A stretch of 60,814 nt of DNA from Clostridia bacterium (GTDB taxonomy: Bacteria > Bacillota > Clostridia > Christensenellales > UBA1242), in contig JAFWBI010000001.1 of NCBI GenBank assembly GCA_017507215.1, positions 1-60,814 of the forward strand, in the 5' to 3' direction. Position 1 is the stretch's first letter. The number at the start of each line of letters is the position of its first letter. The notes beneath the pieces were generated by a model. The model was given only the letters and a program-made list of their open reading frames with translations, was not told where the DNA came from and made no database searches. Both the position numbers and the translations under genes were made by a program. Shown one piece after another: positions 41,532 to 51,328 of the stretch.

Positions 41532-43631
41532 TTATGATAATTTTTTAACAAGTTTAAGGTCAACTCTGTCTTTTTCGTCAACTTTGATAACTTCAACTTC
41601 AACCTTGTCACCAATCTTCACAACATCTTCAACTCTTTCAACTCTCTTTGTTGAAAGTTTTGAAATGTGAATCATGCCATCAACATTTGATGAAATTTCA
41701 ACAAATGCACCAAATTGCATAATTCTAACAACTGTGCCGGTATATCTTTCACCAACTTCAGGAACAAACACAATATCTTCAATGATAGCTTTTGCTTCGT
41801 TGCAAGATTCAATATTTGCTGAGGAAACCATAACTGTTCCGTCGTCTTCGATGTCAATCTTAACGCCAGTTTTTTCAATGATTTTGTTGATTGTTTTTCC
41901 ACCTTGTCCAATAACTTCACCAATCTTTTCTGGGTTGATTTTGAAGGTGATGATTTTTGGAGCATATGGGCTTAAGTGGTCTCTTGATTCTGGAATTGTG
42001 TCAAGCATCTTATCCATGATTTCAAGTCTGCCTTCTCTTGCTTGTGCAAGTGCAGTTGTTAAGATATTTTCATCAATACCCTTGATTTTAATATCCATTT
42101 GAATTGCTGTGATACCTTTCTTAGTACCTGCAACTTTGAAGTCCATATCGCCGAAGAAATCTTCAAGACCTTGAATGTCAGTAAGAACTACAACCTTGCC
42201 AGATTCTTCATCTTTGATAAGACCCATAGCAACACCAGCAACAGGTGCTTTGATTGGAACACCAGCATCCATAAGTGAAAGTGTTGATGCACAAACAGAA
42301 GCCATTGATGATGAACCATTTGAAGATAAAACTTCAGAAACCAAACGAAGTGCATATGGGAATTCTTCTTCTGTTGGAATAACAGCAAGAAGAGCACGTT
42401 CAGCAAGTGCGCCGTGACCAATTTCACGTCTGCCTGGTGACCTTAAGTTTCTAGCTTCACCAGTTGCATATGGTGGCATGTTGTATTGATGAATGTATCT
42501 CTTGTAAGCATTTTCTTCATCATCTAAGCCTTCCATTCTTTGAGCTTCTGAAATGGTTGCAAGTGTCAAACAGTTAAGAACTTGTGTTTCACCACGAGTG
42601 AACACACCTGTTCCGTGAACTCTTGGAAGAGTTCCAACTTGACACCAGATTGGTCTGATTTCTTTTGTTTTTCTGCCGTCTGGACGAGCAGCTTTTTCAA
42701 TGATGTTCTTACGAACAATTTCCTTTTGCATTTTATAAAGAATTGAATCAACTTCAAGTTCTCTTTCTTCATATTTTTCAGCAAAATGTTCTTTGCAATC
42801 AGAAAGAACTGCATCAACTCTGTCATTATAAGCAACTTTGTCAGCAAGTGGTTCCATTGCTTTTTGAAGGTTAGTTGTCACATATTCACGAACGTCTTTT
42901 TCAACATCTTCACCAACAGCAAAAAGTTCAACTTCTCTCTTTGGTTTTCCTGCAACTTTTGCAATTTCTTCAATGAATGCAACGATTTCTTTGATGTAGC
43001 CATGAGCATATAAAATAGCATCTCTCATTTCTTCTTCAGTAACTTCTTTTGCACCAGCTTCAACCATCATGATTGCATCTTTTGTACCAGAAACGGTAAC
43101 GTGCATCAAGCTCTTTTCAGCTTCTTCTTGGTTAGGGTTGATAACAAATTTGCCATCGATGTAACCAACAACAACTGAACCTGTTGGACCTGCAAATGGA
43201 ATATCAGACACTGAAAGTGCAACTGATGAACCAATCATTGCAAGAACTTCTGGTGGGAAGTCTGGGTCAACAGAAAGCGCAGTTGCAACAACTGCAACGT
43301 CGTTATAAAAACCTTTTGGGAAAAGTGGTCTGATTGGTCTGTCGATAAGTCTTGAAATCAAGATAGCTTGGTCACTAGCTCTGCCTTCTCTCTTTTTGAA
43401 TCCACCTGGGAATTTTCCAACTGAATACATTTTTTCTTCGAAGTCAACGCAAAGTGGGAAGAAATCTTGTCCTTCTCTTGCCTTTTCGCTCATTGTTACG
43501 TTAACCATAACAACAGTGTCGCCACATTTAACTTGGCAAGTGCCGTTTGCTTGACCACAATACTTGCCAGTTTTAACTTCAATAACTTTTCCTGCAAGCT
43601 CTAATTTAAAATCTCTTTCTTGTTCAAACAT
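41532..43631 (-). CDS. pnp: Polyribonucleotide nucleotidyltransferase (PNPase)
   Basis: A 699-residue phosphorolytic 3'-5' exoribonuclease of the RNA degradosome. Two RNase PH domains (about 10-235 and 300-545, with FFGDMDFKVAGT in the second) are joined by the all-helical domain, followed by KH (IGEVIGQGGKTINKI) and S1 (YTGTVVRIMQFGAFVEI) domains. A little shorter than some homologues at the C-terminus. The ATG at 43631 follows AAAGGAG. It is downstream of rpsO, with a partial hairpin in the 63-nt gap, the standard arrangement. Confidence 0.97.
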   Translation of the reverse strand: MFEQERDFKLELAGKVIEVKTGKYCGQANGTCQVKCGDTVVMVNVTMSEKAREGQDFFPLCVDFEEKMYSVGKFPGGFKKREGRASDQAILISRLIDRPIRPLFPKGFYNDVAVVATALSVDPDFPPEVLAMIGSSVALSVSDIPFAGPTGSVVVGYIDGKFVINPNQEEAEKSLMHVTVSGTKDAIMMVEAGAKEVTEEEMRDAILYAHGYIKEIVAFIEEIAKVAGKPKREVELFAVGEDVEKDVREYVTTNLQKAMEPLADKVAYNDRVDAVLSDCKEHFAEKYEERELEVDSILYKMQKEIVRKNIIEKAARPDGRKTKEIRPIWCQVGTLPRVHGTGVFTRGETQVLNCLTLATISEAQRMEGLDDEENAYKRYIHQYNMPPYATGEARNLRSPGRREIGHGALAERALLAVIPTEEEFPYALRLVSEVLSSNGSSSMASVCASTLSLMDAGVPIKAPVAGVAMGLIKDEESGKVVVLTDIQGLEDFFGDMDFKVAGTKKGITAIQMDIKIKGIDENILTTALAQAREGRLEIMDKMLDTIPESRDHLSPYAPKIITFKINPEKIGEVIGQGGKTINKIIEKTGVKIDIEDDGTVMVSSANIESCNEAKAIIEDIVFVPEVGERYTGTVVRIMQFGAFVEISSNVDGMIHISKLSTKRVERVEDVVKIGDKVEVEVIKVDEKDRVDLKLVKKLS

Positions 43632-43651
43632 AAATTCTCCTTTAGTTTATA

Positions 43652-43690
43652 GAAAAATGGGAATGGAAAAAATTTCCCACTCCCTTTTTT
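43652..43690 (-). terminator. Hairpin between rpsO and pnp (partial terminator or processing site)
   Basis: On the minus strand GGGAGTGG (43677-43684) pairs with CCATTCCC (43659-43666) and ATTTTT follows. Bacterial rpsO-pnp junctions usually hold such a terminator or cleavage hairpin. Confidence 0.65.
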
Positions 43691-43694
43691 TCAA

Positions 43695-43958
43695 TTATTT
43701 TCTGATGTTCAATTTTTCAATCAAAGTTCTGTATCCTTCAAGGTCAGTCTTCTTCAAATATTCAAGAAGACCACGTCTACGACCAACAAGTTGCATAAGA
43801 CCACGTCTTGAGTGGTTGTCTTGTTTGTTAGACTTAAGATAAGCAGTTAAGTTGTTGATTCTTTCAGTAAGGATAGCAATTTGCACGTATGGAGAACCAG
43901 TGTCGTTCTCAGATTTAGCAAATTCTTTGATGATTTCTTGCTTTTTAACTTTATCCAT
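43695..43958 (-). CDS. rpsO: 30S ribosomal protein S15
   Basis: An 87-residue protein that binds 16S rRNA helices 20-22 in the platform. The family block GDTGSPEVQ is here [20 protein letters not shown], followed by the HSRRGL motif. The typical length is 88-89. GGAGG stands before ATG 43958; the longer frame to 43997 reads into the mRNA leader. Upstream is a roughly 80-nt structured leader that may carry S15 autoregulation. Confidence 0.97.
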   Translation of the reverse strand: MDKVKKQEIIKEFAKSENDTGSPYVQIAILTERINNLTAYLKSNKQDNHSRRGLMQLVGRRRGLLEYLKKTDLEGYRTLIEKLNIRK

Positions 43959-44037
43959 TTTTTTCCTCCATAAATAATTCACCAGTTTTTGAGCCATCTA
44001 AATCGGAAAAAAGAAATTTAGCTCTCTCAAACGGTAC
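43959..44037 (-). promoter_or_regulatory. rpsO mRNA leader with possible S15 autoregulatory structure
   Basis: On the minus strand GAGCTAAAT and ATTTAG-ATGG-CTC segments can pair into an interrupted stem shortly before the ribosome site. S15 genes in many bacteria are autoregulated through leader structures; this one is inferred from pairing only. Confidence 0.4.
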
Positions 44038-44043
44038 GCAAAA

Positions 44044-44072
44044 ATTATATAATATTTTTTTTAAAAAGTAAA
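44044..44072 (-). promoter_or_regulatory. Sigma-A promoter of rpsO-pnp
   Basis: Minus strand: TTTACT (44067-44072), 17-nt spacer, TATAAT (44044-44049). Confidence 0.65.
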
Positions 44073-44117
44073 GTCTTTTATTAAATTTTATTATAAAATA
44101 TTAAATATTTTGGGCTT

Positions 44118-46223
44118 TTACACGTTATAAGACCTTAAAACTTGCTTAACGCCATGAATTTTTGCAATAGCCGACATCAAAACGTCAAGTTCTTGTTTGT
44201 TTTTAACGCTCACGCTCACATCAAGTTCACATTCTTCTTCATTTGGAAGAAGTGCTGTGATTTTTGTGATGTTCATATTAAGTTTTGATATTGTGCCAAA
44301 AAGCTCAGACGCAAAACCAACTTTGTCTTTTGCAACAACCTTCACATTAACGTTAAACTTTTGCTTAATGTCTTTCTTCCAAACAGCTTTAAGCACACTG
44401 TCTGGTTCCATTGATTCAATATTTTTGCAAGTGCAAGTGTGAATTGCAACTTTGTTTTTTGAAAGAACAGCAACAATATCATCTCCCGGAACTGCCGAAC
44501 AGCATCTTGGGAAAATCACGCTTGAAAATCTGCTTGAACCATCAACAATAACCGGTGCAGTTTTCACACAAGCAGTCGCAGCGTCGTCTTCTTTAACAAA
44601 GTTCACAAGCTGCTCGCTAGTTATACTATTATAACCAACGCTTGCAAACATATCTTCTAAACTCAAAAAGTTATATTCTTTTTGAATCTCATCAAATTTA
44701 TTCACTAAATCTCCAAGTTCATGACCAATCTCTTTAAGCTCTTTTGAAAGAATATCTTTTCCCTTTTTCACAAACTTTGAAACCATGTGTTTATTGATAT
44801 ATTCACGAATACGTTTTTTTGCAAGAGTTGTTTTTGCAACAGAAAGCCACGTTCTTGATGGAGCCTTGTCTTCTTCAGAAACAAGCACATTCACCACATC
44901 ACCAGACACAAGCTCAGTTTTAAGTGGAACTCGTTTTCCGTTTATCACTGCCCCAACAGCGTTATGACCAATATCAGTGTGAAGTGCATATGCAAAATCA
45001 ATAACCGTTGGTTTTGCAATATTCAAACAAATAGGTTTCAATTTTGGTGTGAAAACCCAAGTTGTTGAAACATTAAGGTCATTTTTGATTGCGTTGATAA
45101 AGCTTGTGCTGTTGTGAAATTCTGAGTTTTCATTCATGACAATTTCTTTAAGTTTGTTGTAACTTTCATAACTCTTGTCAAACTTAACATCAGTATCTTT
45201 GTCAAGCCAGTGTGCAGAAATTCCATACTCACAAATTTTGTCCATTTCTGGAGTTCTAATCATCACTTTGAATGTGATGTTTGTGTCAGGAAGCACTAAT
45301 GTTGACTGAAGTGATTTATAACCATTTGGCTTTGGACTTGCGATATAGTCTTGAATTTGATTTGGAAGTGGATTGAAATTCTTTTGAATGATTCCAAGGG
45401 TTTTATAACAATCCATTTCAGTTGGAACAACAATTCTAAACAAAATCAGACCATAAACCTTTCCAATGCCCTGTGAATTAAGTTTTTTATAAATCGAATA
45501 ATAATGTTCTGGCCAAGCAGTTATTGATGAACAAACAATCCCCTGTTTTTTCAAAATATCAACAATGTTTGATTGCAATTCTTTAACTTTTTTATCTTTT
45601 TTTGCATACTTTGCATCGAATTCAACTTTAATTTTGTTGTAAACTTCTGGTTCTAAGCATTTCAAAACTAAATTTTGAAGCTCAGAACGAACCTTTCTAA
45701 GTCCGATAATTTCAGCAATAGGAATAAATATTTCTTTTGTTTCAATCGCCATTTTTCTCTGCTTTTCAGGACTCAAAAATTCGATTGTTCTCATATTGTG
45801 AAGACGGTCAGCAAGCTTGATGAAAATAACTCTAATGTCATTTCCCATAGCAATAATAAGTCGCTTCATGCTGTCAGCTTCATTTTGTGCCATGTCAGAA
45901 TAGTCTAAACTGTTGATTTTGGTCACACCATCAACAAGTTTTGCAACAGTCGCACCAAACTTCTTTTTCATATCTTCAACGGTGTATGGAGTGTCTTCAA
46001 CAACATCATGAAGAAGACCTGCAATTATTGTTGCATAGTCCATATCATTATCAATTAAAATTTTTGCAACAGCAAGTGGATGAACAATATAAGGCTCACC
46101 ACTTTTTCTTTTAATGTTTTCATGTGCAGCTGCAGCAAATTCGTAAGCATCAATTATTTTATTTGCACTCTTTGGATAATTGAGCTTAACATTTGCAATA
46201 AAATCATTATCTAAAACAACCAT
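44118..46223 (-). CDS. rel: Bifunctional (p)ppGpp synthetase/hydrolase Rel
   Basis: A 701-residue stringent-response enzyme. The HD hydrolase domain (about 25-195) keeps HDVVEDT and the second ED-type sites. The RelA/SpoT synthetase domain (about 225-340), TGS domain (about 390-455, VIDFAYALHTDIG) and C-terminal ACT domain (about 625-701) follow. Both activities are expected from the intact HD and synthetase blocks. The start ATG 46223 is 5 nt after the recJ stop, so recJ and rel are co-transcribed, as in many Firmicutes. Confidence 0.95.
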   Translation of the reverse strand: MVVLDNDFIANVKLNYPKSANKIIDAYEFAAAAHENIKRKSGEPYIVHPLAVAKILIDNDMDYATIIAGLLHDVVEDTPYTVEDMKKKFGATVAKLVDGVTKINSLDYSDMAQNEADSMKRLIIAMGNDIRVIFIKLADRLHNMRTIEFLSPEKQRKMAIETKEIFIPIAEIIGLRKVRSELQNLVLKCLEPEVYNKIKVEFDAKYAKKDKKVKELQSNIVDILKKQGIVCSSITAWPEHYYSIYKKLNSQGIGKVYGLILFRIVVPTEMDCYKTLGIIQKNFNPLPNQIQDYIASPKPNGYKSLQSTLVLPDTNITFKVMIRTPEMDKICEYGISAHWLDKDTDVKFDKSYESYNKLKEIVMNENSEFHNSTSFINAIKNDLNVSTTWVFTPKLKPICLNIAKPTVIDFAYALHTDIGHNAVGAVINGKRVPLKTELVSGDVVNVLVSEEDKAPSRTWLSVAKTTLAKKRIREYINKHMVSKFVKKGKDILSKELKEIGHELGDLVNKFDEIQKEYNFLSLEDMFASVGYNSITSEQLVNFVKEDDAATACVKTAPVIVDGSSRFSSVIFPRCCSAVPGDDIVAVLSKNKVAIHTCTCKNIESMEPDSVLKAVWKKDIKQKFNVNVKVVAKDKVGFASELFGTISKLNMNITKITALLPNEEECELDVSVSVKNKQELDVLMSAIAKIHGVKQVLRSYNV

Positions 46224-46227
46224 TTAC

Positions 46228-48510
46228 TTACTCCACACTTTGATAAAATTTTGAAGATGAAAGTTCCATCTTTTTCGACTTTAAAATTTGAACAGAATTT
46301 AACACTGGGTCAAACTCCAAGAAATTTAATTCCATAAACACAAGCAAACTAAACAAGATTTGAGATGCTGAAATTTCAGCACTTCGAAGTGATAATTTGC
46401 TTGCAAAATCAATTTCATCATTGGCTTTTAAATTTGCATTGTTTGTTATTAAATTATAACATTTTGCAAAAACCTGTCTGTCTTTTGAAATAATGTGTGA
46501 CCCCATCACTTTTTCTTCAGGTTCAAACACATTAAGCTTTTGAGAAAAATATAAATGTTCTTCATCAAAACTCTTATGTAAAAAGATTATATTTTTATAA
46601 CCATTTACATCATCAAGATTATATATTCCCGTTGGGTTTGCAACAACAACATTTTGACCATTTTTAAATGGTACATCTGAAATAAATTCACCAAGATTTA
46701 AGGCTTTGATTTTTTCTAAATCATCATTTGTTGAAGCCACAATAATTGTGCCATATGTTGAGTTTAAAAAGTTGTCTTTTATTGCTCTAGCAACGTCATT
46801 TGTCACGTGATAATTTTCTTTGTTATTGAAATCCATCACTGAGTAATATTTGTTGAAAATTGCAGTTAAAAAATCAACTTCTTCAAGCCCAGAAAAGTCT
46901 GGATTTATAAGTTTGAGCGAACGCTCTAAAACTGATAATTTAGTTTTACCTTTATAACTATTTTCACCAAGTTCAACAATAAACATTTTGTCACTTTTTG
47001 ATTTTGCAACTGCTGCATGCTTATAAAAGTTGAAACTTACAAGTGGAATGTTTTTCGATGTGAAACACCTATAGTGCTTAAACACTTTTTCGCTCATTGG
47101 CTCAACGATTACATCTTTTTGTTTTAAAGCCAAAACCGGCTTTTCGTTTTCACAACCAAATGGTTCTAAAAGTGACAATTCTCTGTAAAATGTTTCATCT
47201 AAATCATCTTCAAAAATCTCGATATCATAATCAAAATTATTGACTAAAAACGCTTTTTCATCTGCCACTTCTGAAATTTTCTCATTGAAAACTCGTTTAA
47301 ATTCATCAAACGCAGACTCTTCAATTTCAACACCGATTGCCATTTTGTGCCCACCAAAATTCACAAGCAAATCAGACATTGAAGAAATTATTTTATGAAC
47401 ATCTATGCTTTCAATGCTTCTTCCACTACCCTTGAGTGTTCCGTCTTCAGTTTTAGTGAAAATTATTGCAGGCTTGTTAAATTCATGACACACCCTTGAT
47501 GCTAAAATTCCAATGATTCCTTCATGAAAATCACCATTAACCAGCACAGAAGGTTCAGTTCTGTCATAGTTTTTAAGGCACTTATCAATGATTTTGTTGC
47601 CCTTATCAATAGATGCCAAACGCAAAGTGTTGTCACTTTCAATTTCAGCATATTTTTCTTCTAAGAGCTTTTCATTTGTTTCAATTAAAAACTCAAAAAC
47701 TTTAATGGCATTATCCATTCTGCCACAAGCATTAAGTCTTGGAACAATCTTAAAACTGATATCAGTTGAGCAAACCTTTTCAAACTCAAGCTTTTTAAGC
47801 ATAAAATATATAGATTTTAAGCAGTCACCTTTATTGATTTTGTCAATGCCAAGTTTTGCAATAGCCCTGTTTTCATCAACAAGTGGAACAATATCGCCGA
47901 CGGTTGCAATCGCTGCAATATCAAGATATTTATTGGCTTCTTCTCTGCCTGCCATTGCTTCAACAAGTTTCATCGCAACGCCAGCACCACAAAGCGCATC
48001 AAAACCATAATCACTTTCAAGTTTTGGGTCAACGCAAATGCAGTCTGGAATCTCTTCAAGTGGAATGTGGTGGTCTGTGACCACAATGTCAATTCCTTCT
48101 TGCTTTAAAATTTCAACTTCTTCAATGGCTGTGATTCCAAGGTCAACAGTCACAATAAGGTCAGGCATGAAACTTTCTTGAATTTCTTCAATAGCTTCAA
48201 TGCTGATTCCATATCCATTCTCGAACCTGTTTGGAATGTAAACATCAACATTTGCCCCACATGATTTAAAATATAAATATAAAATTGTGCTTGAGCAAAT
48301 TCCATCTGAATCGTAGTCGCCATAAACTAAAATCTTTTTGTTTTCTGCAATAGCTTTCTTGATTTTTTCACAAGCAGCAGACATGTTTTTAAGTTTATTT
48401 GCATCTCTTAAATCTTTTTCAGATGGACTCAAGAACTTATCTAAATCAAAATTTTTGCCTTCGTTTCTCTTCTCAAGAAACTTAATAATTCTCTCGTCTG
48501 TCAATCTCAT
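46228..48510 (-). CDS. recJ: Single-stranded-DNA exonuclease RecJ
   Basis: A 760-residue 5'-3' exonuclease of the DHH family. The N-terminal core has VYGDYDSDGICSS (about 61-73), LIVTVDLG and VVTDHHIPLEE (about 143-153), then DHHA1 with GSGRSIESIDVH and NFGGHKMAIG (about 372-400). An OB-like and Firmicutes-specific C-terminal extension of about 250 residues follows. The ATG at 48510 has only a weak GGAA upstream, but a fitting promoter (TTGATT-17-TAAAAT). Confidence 0.93.
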   Translation of the reverse strand: MRLTDERIIKFLEKRNEGKNFDLDKFLSPSEKDLRDANKLKNMSAACEKIKKAIAENKKILVYGDYDSDGICSSTILYLYFKSCGANVDVYIPNRFENGYGISIEAIEEIQESFMPDLIVTVDLGITAIEEVEILKQEGIDIVVTDHHIPLEEIPDCICVDPKLESDYGFDALCGAGVAMKLVEAMAGREEANKYLDIAAIATVGDIVPLVDENRAIAKLGIDKINKGDCLKSIYFMLKKLEFEKVCSTDISFKIVPRLNACGRMDNAIKVFEFLIETNEKLLEEKYAEIESDNTLRLASIDKGNKIIDKCLKNYDRTEPSVLVNGDFHEGIIGILASRVCHEFNKPAIIFTKTEDGTLKGSGRSIESIDVHKIISSMSDLLVNFGGHKMAIGVEIEESAFDEFKRVFNEKISEVADEKAFLVNNFDYDIEIFEDDLDETFYRELSLLEPFGCENEKPVLALKQKDVIVEPMSEKVFKHYRCFTSKNIPLVSFNFYKHAAVAKSKSDKMFIVELGENSYKGKTKLSVLERSLKLINPDFSGLEEVDFLTAIFNKYYSVMDFNNKENYHVTNDVARAIKDNFLNSTYGTIIVASTNDDLEKIKALNLGEFISDVPFKNGQNVVVANPTGIYNLDDVNGYKNIIFLHKSFDEEHLYFSQKLNVFEPEEKVMGSHIISKDRQVFAKCYNLITNNANLKANDEIDFASKLSLRSAEISASQILFSLLVFMELNFLEFDPVLNSVQILKSKKMELSSSKFYQSVE

Positions 48511-48545
48511 AAAAACAATATTCCAAGGTAATATACTTTAAGCAA

Positions 48546-48574
48546 ATTTTAGCACAAGAATTTGCAAAAATCAA
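48546..48574 (-). promoter_or_regulatory. Sigma-A promoter of recJ-rel
   Basis: Minus strand: TTGATT (48569-48574), 17-nt spacer, TAAAAT (48546-48551). Confidence 0.6.
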
Positions 48575-48604
48575 ACAATCTTTTCTTTTCAAAATAACAA
48601 ACAC

Positions 48605-48634
48605 AAAAAAATGAGTGATTTCTCACTCATTTTT
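48605..48634 (-). terminator. Intrinsic terminator of secDF
   Basis: ATGAGTGA (48611-48618), loop TTTC, TCACTCAT (48623-48630), flanked by A and T tracts. Confidence 0.87.
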
Positions 48635-48635
48635 A

Positions 48636-49811
48636 TTATTTTTTAAATTTTGAATAGTCCTTTTTGATTGTTTTTTGAGTTGCCCTTTTCTTTGGAGCTT
48701 CTTGAGCAACTTCTTTAGGCTCTTCTTTTTTTGTTTGTTTCTTTGGTTTTTCTTCTTGAACAGCTGGAGCTTCTTCAACTGCTTGCGCAGCAGCTTTTTC
48801 TTCTTCAGCTTTTGCTTTTTTACTGTTCTTAATTTTCTTCTTAATAACCTTGTTAACAGTATCGTTTCTGCTGAGCACTGCTTTAAGTCTTACATCTCTA
48901 ACTTCAAGAAGCGCAACATATGAAGCAGGTCCAATAAGAAGTGCTGTGTATGCTGTTACAACCATAGAAATTAAAATGTTGAGTGCTGTGAATTTAACAA
49001 CAGTTACAGGAACAAACAACATAAACACAATCGCAACGATTACAGCAGCTGCCACAATCACAAATGGCTTAACAGCTTGTTTTTCGCAAGCAACCATTCT
49101 TTCATAAATTGTGAGTTTGTCTGAAATGTGAAGACGTGATTCGCGTCTGTACTTTTCATAGATTGCAATAAGAACCCAACTCATAACAAGTGTTATAATA
49201 AAGAGCACTGTGAGAGATGTCAAGTTAAGTTCAAGTCTTGTGAGAATTGTTAATGCTAAATATAAGATAATGTTGTGAAGGAATGCCACGATAAATGACA
49301 ATCCAGCAAACAAATCGTAACGAATCCAAGCAAACACGAAAAGTGCGATTGCGATGATTCCGATAGCGATTCCCAAATTCAAAACATTCTTTCCTGTTGT
49401 TGATGATGTGATATCTTCAATAGAAGAAATATAGCTTTCATCAATTCCAAGTTTTGTTGCGATTTTGCTTACAACTTTTTCTTCAACGCTGTCTTTAACT
49501 TCGCTGTTTGAAATCTTGATGACAACAACTTGTTTTGTGTATTCCCCTTCAACTTCAGTTGCAACGTAGTTATCATCAACGATTGACGAATCGAATGACA
49601 AACCATTGTCTGAAAGAATATCTTTGATTTCAGCAATGTATTTTTTTGGAGAGTCTCCATTTTTAACATTAACACTGAATTGGCTTCCACCACCAAGTGA
49701 TGTGCCAACCTTTAAACCGAAAAAGCCTAAGATGAACAATGAAGCGATAATAACAACACATGATACAATCGCACTAATTAAAAGTGGATATTTTTTCATT
49801 TTGAGTTTCAT
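48636..49811 (-). CDS. secF: Protein translocase subunit SecF with long Lys/Glu-rich tail
   Basis: A 391-residue membrane protein that, with SecD, uses the proton gradient to help pull secreted proteins out of SecYEG. It has an N-terminal helix, an extracytoplasmic P1-like domain (about 35-140) and five more helices with the usual GxxxGIIAIALF-type and SLTVLFIITLVMSW blocks. The last 75 residues or so are cytosolic and Lys/Glu/Ala-rich, ending KKDYSKFKK, absent in typical SecF of about 300 residues. AGGAGG supports ATG 49811, 1 nt after the secD stop. Confidence 0.9.
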   Translation of the reverse strand: MKLKMKKYPLLISAIVSCVVIIASLFILGFFGLKVGTSLGGGSQFSVNVKNGDSPKKYIAEIKDILSDNGLSFDSSIVDDNYVATEVEGEYTKQVVVIKISNSEVKDSVEEKVVSKIATKLGIDESYISSIEDITSSTTGKNVLNLGIAIGIIAIALFVFAWIRYDLFAGLSFIVAFLHNIILYLALTILTRLELNLTSLTVLFIITLVMSWVLIAIYEKYRRESRLHISDKLTIYERMVACEKQAVKPFVIVAAAVIVAIVFMLFVPVTVVKFTALNILISMVVTAYTALLIGPASYVALLEVRDVRLKAVLSRNDTVNKVIKKKIKNSKKAKAEEEKAAAQAVEEAPAVQEEKPKKQTKKEEPKEVAQEAPKKRATQKTIKKDYSKFKK

Positions 49812-49812
49812 A

Positions 49813-51177
49813 TTATTCAGCCTCCTTGTCAGCATCTTCTGAACCCATAGAGAAATCTAATCTCTTTTTAAGCATAAAAAGCTTAAATCCGAAGTTTCCA
49901 TATGAGATGCAAATTTTAACAATAAATGGAATGAGTGCAAGGTTTGTGAATAAACTTAAAAATGCACAAATTGCAAACACAATTGCAGCACTGGTGATTT
50001 CACCAAATGAGAATGCAATCAAAAGAAGTGAGCCAGCAAAGAGCATTAAGTTTGAAATCAACACACTTGCAAATGATTTTTTGTAAGCTGATTCAAGTGA
50101 TGCGCTGAGTGACTTTCCTTCAGCATATTCTTTTTTAACGTTGCCAGCAAATTGATATGCATATGTATAGATGATTGAAATTCCGATAATAAGCACAACA
50201 AATGATGACAAACCAAGTTCAACTGATGGAATTAAGTTCAAAATGATAACAAAAAGTGTTGCATTTGTTACAAGAGTGATAAATGTAACAAGTGCATAGA
50301 ATCCAAAACGCACAGCAAGATAAGCAATAAGCAACACAACAACGGTTAAAAGTGCAGAAAGCATAACAACCAAAACTGTGCTTCTTGCATAAGATGCAAA
50401 TTCTGGTGAGCTTGAAGATTCGCCTGTTGTGAGACTTGCTGACATTGTGTTGATGTCATAAGAAGCAGCATCAAGTTCAACTTTCATGCAACCAAGAATA
50501 ATATTATCTTTAAGTTCAATCAAACTGTCATAATTTGCATCTGAAAGTGTAAATTCTGAATATGATGCAAGTCCAGCGATTGAAATTTGTTGAGCATAGT
50601 CACCAAGTGCAATATAGATTGAACCAGATTCAGCATTATCACAAAGGTATTTATATTGAGCTTCGCCAACCTTGTTAAACTTAACTGTTAAATAGTTTGT
50701 TTCGTTGTTTGTGTAAACCTTAACACTTTTAACAGCTTCTGAACCAATAACAGAAATAGTTTTTTCTTCAACTTCATAAGTTGTTCTGAGTGAGAAAGCA
50801 CCAACTGCAACGCTTGCAATCTTGTTGTAGGTTTCAGCATAAGTTCTGCTTGATTTTGAATAACCAGTTTCAATTCTGATTTTTTCTTTTCCGATTGCGT
50901 AAACGTTTACATTTTTATAGCCATCTTGTTCAAAAACATCTTTAATTTTGTTGAGTGAACTAACAATATCGTCATCTGATGGATTTTCTGTTTTGATGTT
51001 AAATTCGCCATAAAGTCCACCAGTAATGTCTGAAGACATACCAATTGTGCCAGCAAAAGATTTCCAAGACTTTGTTCCAAACTTCATTGGCACAAAGCTA
51101 AAAATAACGCCAACTAATAAAATTATGCTTAAGACTACTGATAAAACAGTGGCAGTACTTTTATTAAATTTTTTCAT
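49813..51177 (-). CDS. secD: Protein translocase subunit SecD
   Basis: A 454-residue partner of SecF with an N-terminal helix (about 8-27), an extracytoplasmic P1 domain (about 45-265) and five C-terminal helices (about 270-430) of the SecD/RND type. LSSFVVLIIGISIIYTYAYQ fills the place of the conserved helix 4. Shorter than E. coli SecD. A strong promoter with a palindrome at the start site precedes it. Both genes follow the yajC region, an arrangement common in Firmicutes. Confidence 0.9.
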   Translation of the reverse strand: MKKFNKSTATVLSVVLSIILLVGVIFSFVPMKFGTKSWKSFAGTIGMSSDITGGLYGEFNIKTENPSDDDIVSSLNKIKDVFEQDGYKNVNVYAIGKEKIRIETGYSKSSRTYAETYNKIASVAVGAFSLRTTYEVEEKTISVIGSEAVKSVKVYTNNETNYLTVKFNKVGEAQYKYLCDNAESGSIYIALGDYAQQISIAGLASYSEFTLSDANYDSLIELKDNIILGCMKVELDAASYDINTMSASLTTGESSSSPEFASYARSTVLVVMLSALLTVVVLLIAYLAVRFGFYALVTFITLVTNATLFVIILNLIPSVELGLSSFVVLIIGISIIYTYAYQFAGNVKKEYAEGKSLSASLESAYKKSFASVLISNLMLFAGSLLLIAFSFGEITSAAIVFAICAFLSLFTNLALIPFIVKICISYGNFGFKLFMLKKRLDFSMGSEDADKEAE

Positions 51178-51196
51178 TGCTATTTTTCCTTATTTT

Positions 51197-51210
51197 ATAA
51201 TCGCGATTAT
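51197..51210. promoter_or_regulatory. Perfect 14-bp palindrome at the secD start site
   Basis: ATAATCGCGATTAT overlaps the end of the -10 box and the expected transcription start of secDF, a position suited to an operator. Confidence 0.4.
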
Positions 51211-51238
51211 TATAACGCAAACAAGCCCATCAGGTCAA
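51209..51238 (-). promoter_or_regulatory. Sigma-A promoter of secDF
   Basis: Minus strand: TTGACC (51233-51238), 18-nt spacer, TATAAT (51209-51214). Confidence 0.75.
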
Positions 51239-51298
51239 TCTATTATAAAAAATATTTAGCAAATTTATTAGTTTTATAACATGTTTTTTCATAAAAAA

Positions 51299-51322
51299 AC
51301 GCTGGAAAATTGTTTCCAACGA
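51299..51322 (-). terminator. Intrinsic terminator of the TIGR04086-type gene
   Basis: CGCTGGAAA on the plus strand (51300-51308) pairs with TTTCCAACG (one G-U). On the minus strand a run of seven T follows. Confidence 0.78.
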
Positions 51323-51328
51323 AAATTT

